Below are positions 9,099-17,698 of a stretch of DNA of 64,000 bases, piece by piece. The DNA is taken from the NCBI GenBank assembly GCA_018434685.1, contig JAHDOV010000014.1:124001-188000 (forward strand), given 5' to 3'. The position numbers and the translations under genes were made by a program. A model generated the notes under the pieces. It was not told where the DNA came from and made no database searches. It was given only the letters and a program-made list of their open reading frames with translations. The first letter of the stretch is position 1. Each line of letters starts with the position of its first letter. This DNA comes from Deltaproteobacteria bacterium (GTDB taxonomy: Bacteria; Desulfobacterota; Desulfomonilia; UBA1062).

Positions 9099-10541
9099 AT
9101 GAACATTCGTATGGTTGTGAATCTTCTGGGCAGAGGCGTACTCTTCTTTGCCGCCTCCATGGTGGCGCCCCTTCTCATCTCTTTTTACGCCCATGAAAAT
9201 GACCTCTACAGCCTGGTGGTCGGGTTTCTGGTGTGCCTGCTCACCGGGGCAGCGATGGTGATCTTCTCGCGTAGGCCGGGAGGAGAACTCAGGCATCGGG
9301 AGGGTTTTCTCTTCGTGACGCTCGCCTGGACCCTCGCGGGGTTCCTCGGCGCCATACCGTTTCGTGTCAGCGGCTATTTCCCGACCTACTTAGACGCGCT
9401 CTTTGAAACCGTATCAGGATTCACCACGACCGGTGCGTCGGTGCTCATCCGGGTGGAGGTGCTGCCGCACGGCCTGCTCATGTGGAGATCGCTGATCCAG
9501 TGGCTCGGGGGCATGGGGATCATTGTCCTGACCATCGCCATACTGCCCTATCTGGGTGTGGGAGGGATGCAGATATTCAAGGCCGAATCCCCGGGGCCGA
9601 CCATGGACAAGCTCAAGCCGCGGATAACCGAGACGGCCAAGCTCCTGTGGGGAATTTATGTGGGGATTACCTTTCTGGAAATAATCCTGCTCTATGTCGG
9701 GGGCATGGACGGATTCGATGCCTGCTGCCATGCCTTCACCACCATGGCGACCGGGGGTTTCTCGACGAAGACCGCGAGCATCGCGGCCTATGACAGTGCC
9801 TTTATCGATGCGGTGATCACCGTGTTCATGCTCATTGCCGGCACGAATTTCGCTCTGCACTACGCGGCCCTGAACGGGGATGTGAAACGGTATTTCAAGA
9901 GCCAGGAGTTCCGGTGGTATATCGGCATCTTCATTCTCGGCTGTGCCTTTATCCTGTGGTCGACACGGCATACCTACTCGTCGGTCTTTGAGGCGCTGCG
10001 GTACGTGTCGTTCCAGACCTCGTCCATACTGACCACGACAGGGTTCGCCACCTATGACTACGTCATGTGGCCGGTTGCCGCCCAGTCGATGCTGCTGTTT
10101 CTCATGATCGTTGGAGGCTGTGCCGGTTCCACGGGCGGCGGTATCAAGGTGATGCGGCTGGGACTCCTCATAAAATTTGCCCATCGGGAGATCCTCAAGC
10201 TCGTCCACCCCCATGCCGTGGTCTCCATCAAGTGGGACAAGATTCCGGTTGCCAACGATACGCTCCAGGCCATCGTGGGGTTTTCCATCTTTTATGCACT
10301 GCTCTTTATCCTGGCATCGCTCATCATGGCCACAATGGGCCTCGACCTCCCCACCTCGATCTCGTCGGTGATAGCGTGTATGAGCAACATCGGTCCGGGC
10401 CTTGCCGGTGTAGGGCCTGCGGCAAATTATGCCGCTATCCCGGATCTCGGCAAGGTGGTGCTCACGTTCTGTATGCTGGTAGGAAGACTGGAGATTTACA
10501 CGGTGCTCGTAGTCCTCAGCCCGGTGTTCTGGCGCAGGTAG
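9099..10541 (+). CDS. trkH: Trk/Ktr potassium uptake membrane protein TrkH
   Basis: Inner-membrane K+-translocating subunit. The 480-residue protein has about ten hydrophobic segments arranged as four membrane-pore-membrane repeats. The pore loops are visible as SGFTTTGAS, TTMATGGFST, SILTTTGFAT and CMSNIGPGLAGVG, each with the selectivity glycine. The motif CAGSTGGGIKVMR is typical of TrkH. It pairs with TrkA encoded just upstream. No strong ribosome site is evident before the ATG. Confidence 0.95.
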   Translation: MNIRMVVNLLGRGVLFFAASMVAPLLISFYAHENDLYSLVVGFLVCLLTGAAMVIFSRRPGGELRHREGFLFVTLAWTLAGFLGAIPFRVSGYFPTYLDALFETVSGFTTTGASVLIRVEVLPHGLLMWRSLIQWLGGMGIIVLTIAILPYLGVGGMQIFKAESPGPTMDKLKPRITETAKLLWGIYVGITFLEIILLYVGGMDGFDACCHAFTTMATGGFSTKTASIAAYDSAFIDAVITVFMLIAGTNFALHYAALNGDVKRYFKSQEFRWYIGIFILGCAFILWSTRHTYSSVFEALRYVSFQTSSILTTTGFATYDYVMWPVAAQSMLLFLMIVGGCAGSTGGGIKVMRLGLLIKFAHREILKLVHPHAVVSIKWDKIPVANDTLQAIVGFSIFYALLFILASLIMATMGLDLPTSISSVIACMSNIGPGLAGVGPAANYAAIPDLGKVVLTFCMLVGRLEIYTVLVVLSPVFWRR

Positions 10542-10555
10542 ATGCCGTGATGCCG

Positions 10556-10582
10556 CGTCCTGAGGCCTGCTCCTGCAGGACG
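10556..10582. terminator. Hairpin between convergent trkH and pentapeptide gene
   Basis: The 7-base arms CGTCCTG and CAGGACG are separated by 13 bases in the 45-base gap between two convergent genes. The position suits a bidirectional terminator, but there is no T-run on either side, so the call rests on placement and symmetry only. Confidence 0.4.
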
Positions 10583-10586
10583 GGTC

Positions 10587-11291
10587 TCAGCGTTTGAGAT
10601 CCTTTACCTTTGCCTTGTCCGTGATGATCCCGCGCTGTTTGCTGCCGGTGAGATCGAACCCCTGGATCTGGGCCAGGGTGAAGTCGACCTGATCCATGGC
10701 GGCATCCCTGATCTGGACATCGTGTAGGGTTGTAGCCATGAATGATGTGCCGGTAAGGATTGCCTTGTTCGCGGACGTATTCTTCAAGTGGGAGAGGCCG
10801 AAATTAGAGCCCTTGAGGTCACAGTTGTCCAGTTTGCACGAATCGATGCTGCTAAAGAGGATCTTCATGTCCTGGAGCACCGACTCGGACAGGTCTATGT
10901 CCTGGAAGGTGGAATAGAGGATGACAGACCCGGACAGTCTCGATCTGGAGAGATCCTGTTGTGCAAGCCTGATCCTCACGAGATGGCAGTCCAGGGCGGT
11001 TATTTTCGTGAGGATGCAGGAGGACAGGTCCATGTCCCTGAGCGTCACCTCGGAGAGGTGCGCCCCGGTGAAGTTCGTGTTTTCCAGGACAGCACCGTCG
11101 AATTTGACCCGTTCCAGGTGGGCTTCCTGCAGGTTGGTATCGGTCAGCTTCACGTTGCGCAAATCCGACCCCCTGAGGTTGGCGCAGGCCAGATCGAGCC
11201 CGCTGAGGTCAAGGCCTCTCAGGTCCTCGCCTTCAACAGGGTGTCCCATGGAGATGGCATCATAGAGTTTCTGTCTGTCAAACACGGCCAT
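10587..11291 (-). CDS. Pentapeptide repeat protein
   Basis: The 234-residue protein is built almost entirely of A(D/N)LXX-type pentapeptide repeats from about residue 20 to 215 (for example LRGLDLSGLDLACANLRGSD). These should fold as a right-handed quadrilateral beta-helix. No signal peptide or membrane segment is seen, so it is probably cytoplasmic. Family members range from DNA mimics to scaffolds, so no function can be assigned. Its ATG overlaps the stop of the upstream fapA-like gene (TAATG), which implies coupled translation and a possible joint role. Confidence 0.85.
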   Translation of the reverse strand: MAVFDRQKLYDAISMGHPVEGEDLRGLDLSGLDLACANLRGSDLRNVKLTDTNLQEAHLERVKFDGAVLENTNFTGAHLSEVTLRDMDLSSCILTKITALDCHLVRIRLAQQDLSRSRLSGSVILYSTFQDIDLSESVLQDMKILFSSIDSCKLDNCDLKGSNFGLSHLKNTSANKAILTGTSFMATTLHDVQIRDAAMDQVDFTLAQIQGFDLTGSKQRGIITDKAKVKDLKR

Positions 11292-12715
11292 TACTGACTC
11301 TCCAGATATTCCTTGATTTCGGGCAGCATGACGAATTCCGATTCTTCGATGACCGTGTTGTTCAGGGAAAACTGGGCTCTCATCCGTGCGTCAGTGATCT
11401 CCTTGGTTCCCTTTCCGATAAAGATCCGTGTGCCTTCGTTTGCGATGCCCTCGATGTATACATGGCCGGAGAACACCGTATTGATCTTGTCGGTCAGCTC
11501 GCGAATCCTCGCGTCGATCGTGCTAGCATGATGCCGTACCGTATCGATGGCTTTGATGATCTTTTCGTACAACTCCTCCTGCTGGGGGGTGAGGCCGCCT
11601 TGTGCCTTTATTGTCCGTATCTTCACGATCGAGGACTGCAGCTTGAGGAAGTCGCCGATCTTCTCGATGAGTTCGGCTTTTTGTGTCTCCCTTTCGTTGT
11701 AGAGGCTGGGGTTGTGCCCGATGATGAGCTTTGTGTCTATAGGATTCGTCTCATGCCCGATGGTATGGCAGTAGATCCATGATTCGGACGATACCGTACT
11801 GCCCGAGATCCACCCCGACGGGTTCTTTACAATGACCGGGCCCCCTGAAGTTACATTGCTGTTCCTGACATAATCCTCGACAACGATCTCTTTTCCGGCC
11901 GTCACGTGAGCATCCTGGATGAATTTCAGCTGGATGGAACCTGCTGCCGTCAACTGGCCTTTCTCCTGGCCAATGATTCCTCCGGCAAGCTTGATATTCC
12001 CCCCGGCACTGATCACCACCCTGCCCACGCTCATGGCGATGGAGACGTCTTCACCCGCGTGAATCTCATACCCGTCTCCCACTTCACCGTTTACGACGAC
12101 CGATCCGTTGAACCGTACGTTGCCGGTACTGGAATCCACCTTGTCGACAATATAAACCGGTTCCACCGAGACTTCCGTATCAGTCGAGACGACCATGCCG
12201 TCAATGGAGGCAAGAAGGCTGCTTCCGTCCGGAGACACCTCGACATTCCTCCCGCCGGGCAGTTTGCCGGGTGCCCCGATCTTGCCGAGCAGTTCCTCGC
12301 CCTTTACGGACATACCGATCTTGCCGCATTCGGGGGGGACGAGTTCACACAGGAGATCGCCCTTCTTGACGTTCTGGATGAGGTTCATATCCTTGATGTT
12401 GACCCTGCCGGAAGTATCCTCTTTCAGCTTCGCCCGGATGACGTCCTTGTTGAAATAGTATTTGACAAATCCGTCTGTTCCCTCGGCAGGCTTGTCCCCC
12501 TTGGCTACGGTGACCCATTTGCCCAAGGTCTTCTCCTGGGCGATCTGGCCTACGATTTCGTTCCAGATACCATACGACACACCGGCGTCTTTGAGTGCCT
12601 GAAACAGGTCTGAGGTGCTCAGGGAACTGATCTCATCCACTTTGGGTATAACCTTGATGCTTGCCACAAGGTTCCCTTGAGATAAGCTCACCTCTATGGT
12701 GTATTCGTTCTCCAC
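11291..12715 (-). CDS. fapA: FapA family (DUF342) protein
   Basis: Polymerisation-type bactofilin-like beta-helix protein of the flagellar assembly protein A / DUF342 family. The 474-residue protein has an N-terminal globular part, then beta-helix repeats (about 170-310, e.g. NVRFNGSVVVNGEVGDGYEI), then a coiled-coil stretch (~320-410, ETQKAELIEKIGDFLKLQSS) and a short C-terminal segment. Members are linked to flagellar placement or cell-surface functions in some proteobacteria. The gene probably begins at GTG (12715) with a poor ribosome site, so the exact start is uncertain. It is coupled to the pentapeptide gene. Confidence 0.8.
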   Translation of the reverse strand: MENEYTIEVSLSQGNLVASIKVIPKVDEISSLSTSDLFQALKDAGVSYGIWNEIVGQIAQEKTLGKWVTVAKGDKPAEGTDGFVKYYFNKDVIRAKLKEDTSGRVNIKDMNLIQNVKKGDLLCELVPPECGKIGMSVKGEELLGKIGAPGKLPGGRNVEVSPDGSSLLASIDGMVVSTDTEVSVEPVYIVDKVDSSTGNVRFNGSVVVNGEVGDGYEIHAGEDVSIAMSVGRVVISAGGNIKLAGGIIGQEKGQLTAAGSIQLKFIQDAHVTAGKEIVVEDYVRNSNVTSGGPVIVKNPSGWISGSTVSSESWIYCHTIGHETNPIDTKLIIGHNPSLYNERETQKAELIEKIGDFLKLQSSIVKIRTIKAQGGLTPQQEELYEKIIKAIDTVRHHASTIDARIRELTDKINTVFSGHVYIEGIANEGTRIFIGKGTKEITDARMRAQFSLNNTVIEESEFVMLPEIKEYLESQ

Positions 12716-12885
12716 ACCTTGCTGCTTCGGATTCTCAAAGAGAAAACTTTAGGTGAATGCATAATTTTATTCAGAGGTTTAATCTGTTGAATTAGTTGTC
12801 GAAATAACGCTGTCCTTTTCCCTTGACTAACCCGTGTTCATTCATTACACCTGTTTCCATCCCATACTGTCAGGATGTCAATGAG

Positions 12886-13545
12886 ATGGAGATCGCCGAG
12901 GTTGCAGCACTGGATATCAAGGGGTTTCTCGATGAGGAAGAAGGCCGCAGGCTCTATGCCCTTGCCTGCCAGGCCGGTACCCTGGGTCCCTGCCTGGAGA
13001 TAGGCGGATACTGCGGGAAATCAACCGCCTATATCGGGCTCGGCTGTAAGGCCGCAGGCGGGGTGCTCTATTCCATAGACCACCACCGGGGTTCCGAGGA
13101 ACAGCAGCCCGGCCAGGAATACTTTGACCCTGACCTCTACGATGAACAGGAGGGGAAGGTGAACACGTTCCGTCTTTTTAGGAGAACGCTCGAGCTGGCC
13201 TGTCTCGAGGACACCGTAGTGCCTATCGTTGCCCCGTCGGAACTCGTGGCCCGGATGTGGTCAACCCCGCTGGGCATGGTCTTTATCGATGGGGGGCACA
13301 GCTACCCGTCGGCCTTCACCGACTATGTGTCGTGGATGCAGCATATTCTGCCCGGCGGATACCTTGCCATTCATGACATCTTCCCCGACCCGAATCAGGG
13401 AGGGCAGGCGCCCTATTACATCTATAACCTGGCTCTCAAATCGGGTCTGTTCGAGGAACTTCCGCAGCTCAAGACGCTGGGCATACTCAAGAAGATGAAG
13501 ATCGGAGAAGTCCCCGAGCACATACGCCGCTTACGGGACTGGTGA
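12886..13545 (+). CDS. Class I SAM-dependent methyltransferase (Methyltransf_24 type)
   Basis: Predicted methyltransferase of 219 residues. Motif I is LEIGGYCGKSTAYIG, an acidic/His loop SIDHHRGSEEQQ follows, and the later strand VFIDGGHSYPSAF plus LPGGYLAIHDIFPD are typical of Methyltransf_24 proteins. The substrate is unknown. The frame extends upstream to a TTG at 12823 (240 residues), but the ATG at 12886, with AGGA ~11 bases upstream, is the more likely start. It is the only + strand gene in this region. Its 3' end overlaps the convergent radical SAM gene by 15 bases. Confidence 0.75.
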   Translation: MEIAEVAALDIKGFLDEEEGRRLYALACQAGTLGPCLEIGGYCGKSTAYIGLGCKAAGGVLYSIDHHRGSEEQQPGQEYFDPDLYDEQEGKVNTFRLFRRTLELACLEDTVVPIVAPSELVARMWSTPLGMVFIDGGHSYPSAFTDYVSWMQHILPGGYLAIHDIFPDPNQGGQAPYYIYNLALKSGLFEELPQLKTLGILKKMKIGEVPEHIRRLRDW

Positions 13546-15120
13546 TATCTCCACGTGATTGTTATGGGTCCAGAACCATTTTGAAACGCCCTGGTCCTGC
13601 TTGTATTTGATATATCCAGCCGTTACGAGACTCCTCATGGTCCGGCCGATGAACTGTTCATCCATCTGGGTGCTCTTGGTGATTCTTTCGATGAGGAACG
13701 AGATCGGGTCATCAAGGTCAAGGGATGAGGGGGGCATGGTATCTATGAGATCCTCGGAGAGCAGCCGGTAGATGAGGTTCATGCGATAGTAGCCTTCGAT
13801 CATGAAGAATTCCTCATCCGTGCATGAGCCCTGACGGTAGTGTTCTTCCATGGCGTCGGCCTTGTCCTGGTGCTGCCGGTAGATGGCCGCGACAAAATCA
13901 TCCATCTCTTCAGGGGTCAGCCGGGAGGTCCGTACAATGGCCTTGTTGGCATCATACCTGTTCCAGTCATCGGTGAGGATCTCCAGGTCGTAGTTCTCGA
14001 TCTCTTCCCGTACGGTCGTCCCGGGGAATGGAGAGAGAAAATGGTAGCCGTGCTCGATATCGAGTTCCTGGGCAAACTGCCGGGAATCCCGGAGGGTCTC
14101 GAGTGTTTCTCCCGGTAGCCCCACCATGAACGAGGCATGCGTCCGGAGCCCCGCCTCCTTGCTGAGGCGTACCGCAGTCCGTGCCTGATCCAGGGTGATG
14201 CCCTTCTTGACCCGTTCAAGCATGTCGGGGTTGCCTGATTCTATGCCGAAACTTATGCTGTCACAGCCCGCGTCCTTCATGACCCTGAGCATTTCAAGGT
14301 CAACGGTATTCACCCTGGCAAAGGCACTCCAGGTAAACCGGATCCCCCGCCTGTTTATCTCTTCGCACAGCTCGGCTACCCGCTTCTTGCTTGCGGTGAA
14401 CAGATCATCGGCGATGTTTATCCGGGTGAAGCCGTAGGTAAGGATGTGCTCGATCTCGTCCACCACGAGCTTGGCGTTCCTGAACCTTCCCTTGTGCCCC
14501 ACCATGCGTCTGCCGAGGCAGAAGATGCACTTGTTTGGGCAGCCGCGGCTCGTGATGATGCTGACCGGAAACCCCAGCGCCTGATACCTCGAGATGTGAA
14601 GCAGATGACGGGCTGGCAGCGGCAGGGCGTCGAGGTCCTCGATCAATTCCCTTGGCGGGGTGATAACAATCCTGTCGCCGTCGCGGTATGCGATGCCGTT
14701 GATGGTGGACCACTCCCGGCGTGAGGCGATGACGGGTATGAGTTCGGAAAGGGTCTGTTCTCCTTCGCCGATCACGATGAGGTCCAGTTCGGGATAGTGC
14801 GAAAGGGCATTGTCTATGTCAAAGGATACGTGGGGTCCGCCCATCATGGTGATGATGTCAGGATTGTGTCTCTTGACCTCCTGCATGATGCCGGCTGCCT
14901 GGGGAAAGTTCATGGTCACCGCGTTTGTTCCCACCACGTCGGGCCTGAATTCGTCCAGGGCTGCCCTGAGCTTTTCCGGGGTATATTTGCTGACGATATA
15001 ATCCAGGATGATCACCTGTGCCCCGAGGGCTTCACAGACCGCTGCCACATAGCACAGCCCGAGCGGAGGAGACGGTGCTTCCTCCAGGGGATACGGAGGG
15101 GCGATCAGTGCGATTTTCAT
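13531..15120 (-). CDS. Cobalamin-binding-domain radical SAM protein
   Basis: The 529-residue protein combines an N-terminal B12-binding-like Rossmann domain (~1-135, MKIALIAPPYP ... MMGGPHVSF) with a radical SAM domain bearing CxxxCxxC at Cys194, Cys198 and Cys201 (SRGCPNKCIFC). The ~150-residue C-terminal tail is predicted helical. Such enzymes usually methylate or rearrange unactivated carbons; the substrate is unknown. It is the last gene of a five-gene minus-strand cluster, 9 bases after the acyltransferase. The neighbours suggest a role in modifying a glycan or lipid product. Confidence 0.85.
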   Translation of the reverse strand: MKIALIAPPYPLEEAPSPPLGLCYVAAVCEALGAQVIILDYIVSKYTPEKLRAALDEFRPDVVGTNAVTMNFPQAAGIMQEVKRHNPDIITMMGGPHVSFDIDNALSHYPELDLIVIGEGEQTLSELIPVIASRREWSTINGIAYRDGDRIVITPPRELIEDLDALPLPARHLLHISRYQALGFPVSIITSRGCPNKCIFCLGRRMVGHKGRFRNAKLVVDEIEHILTYGFTRINIADDLFTASKKRVAELCEEINRRGIRFTWSAFARVNTVDLEMLRVMKDAGCDSISFGIESGNPDMLERVKKGITLDQARTAVRLSKEAGLRTHASFMVGLPGETLETLRDSRQFAQELDIEHGYHFLSPFPGTTVREEIENYDLEILTDDWNRYDANKAIVRTSRLTPEEMDDFVAAIYRQHQDKADAMEEHYRQGSCTDEEFFMIEGYYRMNLIYRLLSEDLIDTMPPSSLDLDDPISFLIERITKSTQMDEQFIGRTMRSLVTAGYIKYKQDQGVSKWFWTHNNHVEISPVP

Positions 15121-15129
15121 GGGATACCT

Positions 15130-15852
15130 CTAGCACCCTTTCCCTGGAAATACCAGTGATTTCAACCATTCCAGGAGGGTATTGTCCCGGAGCATATCCC
15201 GGTCGATCTTCTCTATGTCTGCAGAGAGTTTTTCCGGATCGGCAAACCAGTCGGCCCTGGTCTTGATGGGGCGGTCTTTGTCGAGTTCTTTGACCGGGAC
15301 CGCAGGGTTTCCTGCTGCAATGGTATTGGGCGGGATATCACGGGTCACGACCGAGCCTGCACCGATGATGCTGTTGTCACCGATGGTGACCCCTTTGCAG
15401 ACGATCGCGCTGTCACCGATCCACACGTTGTTGCCGATGCAGATCGGGGCGGTCTTCCCGATATAGTCGGTGCGGTCGTAGAGGCCATGCCAGTCGGCAT
15501 CGGTAATGTAGACGCTGCTGGCGACCATGCAGCTGTCGCCGATGGTGATGGCTGTCGCGGCGCTGATCCTCACCCCGGGGCAGATCAGGCAGTAGCTGCC
15601 GATACGGATGAACGCCTCGGTATCCTTTTCCGACCAGATGGTCAAGCGCACCTTGTGGTCGGAGGTGGTGATGACATTGGCATGGTCCCCCAGCTCTATG
15701 GGCCACCCGAACACCTGAACATGCCAGGGTTTCATGAAGGTGCACCCTGTGCCCAGGTGCTTGAAATGGGGTCTCAGGAAGTGCTCGACGTACCAGTCCC
15801 GAAAGAGCAGGTCGCATTTCTTGATGTAGTATGGCCGGTAGTCGCGTATCAT
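15130..15852 (-). CDS. Hexapeptide-repeat acyltransferase
   Basis: Left-handed beta-helix transferase of 240 residues. Hexapeptide repeats run from about residue 90 to 190, including the classic CoA-site segment NSIIGAGSVVTRDIPPNTI followed by AAGNPAVPVKEL. Related proteins acetylate sugars (WbbJ/maltose O-acetyltransferase group). The N-terminal ~60 residues are less standard. It lies between the toroid protein and the radical SAM gene in one transcription unit. The acceptor is probably a sugar, inferred from the neighbouring glycosyltransferase. Confidence 0.85.
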   Translation of the reverse strand: MIRDYRPYYIKKCDLLFRDWYVEHFLRPHFKHLGTGCTFMKPWHVQVFGWPIELGDHANVITTSDHKVRLTIWSEKDTEAFIRIGSYCLICPGVRISAATAITIGDSCMVASSVYITDADWHGLYDRTDYIGKTAPICIGNNVWIGDSAIVCKGVTIGDNSIIGAGSVVTRDIPPNTIAAGNPAVPVKELDKDRPIKTRADWFADPEKLSADIEKIDRDMLRDNTLLEWLKSLVFPGKGC

Positions 15853-15879
15853 TGCTATAACTCCTCGTATGGTGAAAAT

Positions 15880-16983
15880 TTAGCAGAATGCGTCTCGAAT
15901 GCTGAATACCGGGTGTTTCTGTTTCAGGAATCGATACATGTGCGACTTTGTGCCCTGGCCGATCTCCCAGAAGGCATGGTTGAACAGTTGCGATGCCGGG
16001 GTGATATGATACAGGGCATCCGCTGCCATCATGACCACGGCATTGGTCCAGGTATACTTTTCGACAGGCCAGATCACCATATCCGGGAATGTCACGCCGC
16101 AGTAATACGTGCCGTCTTCATGCCTCCTGTTCTGTATCCAGGTAAGCATCGCCTCTGCCCGCTGAGTTTCACCCATGGCTGCCAGTGCGATGACGAGTTC
16201 CGAGGTCTCGGCCATGGTGATCCAGGGGCTGTCGGATACGCATCTCACGCCGAGCCCTTCCACCACGAATTTGTTCCAGAACCGGTCCATGCGTTTTTCC
16301 GCCTCACCCCCGGTGAGGGCGCCGCACAGCACAGGATAGAACCAGTCCATGGAATAGCGCGATTTGGTCTTGTTGAACAGGTATGGCCGGTAGCGGATTG
16401 CCTCGCCCAGTCTCTTGAGCGCCGCCTGCCAGTGAGGATGGCTCTCCCCGAGAAGCAGTGCAAGAACCAGCGCGCACTTGAGGCTCATGTAAATGGAGCT
16501 GGAACCGGTCAGAAGAGACATGGGGTCCATGGACCCCTTCGGGTTTCTGGCCCAGTAGATTTCCCCGCCCGTGCCCTGGAGATCTACTGCATAGTCGATG
16601 CCGGCACGCACGGCAGGCCAGATATATTCGAGAAAGGGTTTGTCCTGCGTGATGAGGTAGTAGTAAAATACCCCTACCGCAATGTAGGAAGACTGGTTTG
16701 ATTCCTTGGTCATGTCCTCGGGTTTTCCCTGCCGATACGAGGAGTACCAGCTCCCGTCGGCAAGCTGCGTGGACGCGAGCCATTCAAATGCCCGTCTGGC
16801 CTCTTCGAGATACCCGCCGATGCTCAGGCCTATGGCGGACTCGACATGATCCCATGGGTCGGTCTTTCCGCCCTCGTACCACGGTATTTCTCCCGAATCC
16901 TGCTGTCCCTGGGCGATGGATGCCGCCAGTGTCTCGATATCGATGGGGTAAGAGTTCCTCCTGGGGGATATTTCAAGCTCCAT
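15880..16983 (-). CDS. Alpha/alpha-toroid protein (prenyltransferase/squalene-cyclase-like repeats)
   Basis: The 367-residue soluble protein is predicted to form an alpha/alpha toroid. It carries a QW-type motif, QLADGSWYSSYRQG, and a second similar repeat, RRHEDGTYYCGVTFPD, as in prenyltransferase/squalene-cyclase-repeat or glycosidase-like toroids. The cyclase DxDD motif is not seen, so I do not call it a cyclase. A GTG lies 9 bases upstream, but the ATG at 16983 is preceded by AAAGGTGAT at proper spacing and is preferred. It overlaps the upstream methyltransferase by 11 bases. The activity is unknown. Confidence 0.65.
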   Translation of the reverse strand: MELEISPRRNSYPIDIETLAASIAQGQQDSGEIPWYEGGKTDPWDHVESAIGLSIGGYLEEARRAFEWLASTQLADGSWYSSYRQGKPEDMTKESNQSSYIAVGVFYYYLITQDKPFLEYIWPAVRAGIDYAVDLQGTGGEIYWARNPKGSMDPMSLLTGSSSIYMSLKCALVLALLLGESHPHWQAALKRLGEAIRYRPYLFNKTKSRYSMDWFYPVLCGALTGGEAEKRMDRFWNKFVVEGLGVRCVSDSPWITMAETSELVIALAAMGETQRAEAMLTWIQNRRHEDGTYYCGVTFPDMVIWPVEKYTWTNAVVMMAADALYHITPASQLFNHAFWEIGQGTKSHMYRFLKQKHPVFSIRDAFC

Positions 16984-17698
16984 ATGGATCACCTTTCTTC
17001 AGATATAGTACGATACTCTTGGAGATGAACGGATTCAGTATCTTGTCTAGGGTTCTGGTTAGAAAGGGTTTTCGTATGATGTCCCAGACCAGGAATTTGT
17101 GGTAGAGCTTAACGGGCAGCGCTTCGTCGTTCTTGTGACCCACCAGGCATTTCAACCACCAGTAGGGGCTGTGGAGGGCATGCGCCCAGCCGGTCCGGAC
17201 ACATCTGGTCCCGGCATTCTCCAGCAGTTCGATCAACTGGCGTTTCTTGAATATCCTGATATGACCGCCTTTCTCAGTATGGTAGTCTTCCGAGAGTGCC
17301 CAGCAGATCCTCTCCGGGAAATAGCGGGGCACGCTGACCACCAGTGATTTGCCCGGCTTGAGTACCCGGATTATCTCCGCAATTGCACGGTGCAGGTCAG
17401 GGATGTGTTCGAGCACCTCGGAGCAGATGACCACGTCAAATGTTTCATCGGCAAAGGGCAGCCTCGTGATGTCGCTCGTGCAGACGATCTTTGCCCCGCT
17501 GCCGTCTTCTTTCTCGTGGCGCATGGCATTGAGGGTGCGGTTGGCCACGTCGGCATCCTTTCTGTTCAGGTCGACGCCGACCACGTTCACCCCGGTGTAC
17601 CGGAAGGCCTGGCTCAGATGACGCCCCGCGCCACACCCAGCATCGAGCACGTAGGATCCGGGGGCAAGGTCGAGGTTCGTGAAGTCAACAGTGAGCAT
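16973..17698 (-). CDS. Class I SAM-dependent methyltransferase (Methyltransf_11 type)
   Basis: A 241-residue methyltransferase with motif I VLDAGCGAGRHLSQAF, an acidic residue at the end of strand 2 (VVGVDLNR), and the post-motif segment FDVVICSEVLEHIPDLHRA followed by VLKPGKSLVVSVP. The ATG at 17698 is favoured, with GAGG 6 bases upstream, over an upstream GTG. It overlaps the glycosyltransferase stop by 14 bases and the toroid start by 11, so these three genes look translationally coupled. It probably methylates the product of the neighbouring glycosyltransferase (inference). Confidence 0.85.
   Translation of the reverse strand: MLTVDFTNLDLAPGSYVLDAGCGAGRHLSQAFRYTGVNVVGVDLNRKDADVANRTLNAMRHEKEDGSGAKIVCTSDITRLPFADETFDVVICSEVLEHIPDLHRAIAEIIRVLKPGKSLVVSVPRYFPERICWALSEDYHTEKGGHIRIFKKRQLIELLENAGTRCVRTGWAHALHSPYWWLKCLVGHKNDEALPVKLYHKFLVWDIIRKPFLTRTLDKILNPFISKSIVLYLKKGDPYGA

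Noticed and set aside
12716-12760. Sigma-28 promoter for fapA (TAAAGTTT ... CCGA)
   Set aside because: The -35 fits, but the -10 matches only at CCGA with 12 instead of 11 spacing, and the start would fall almost on the start codon.
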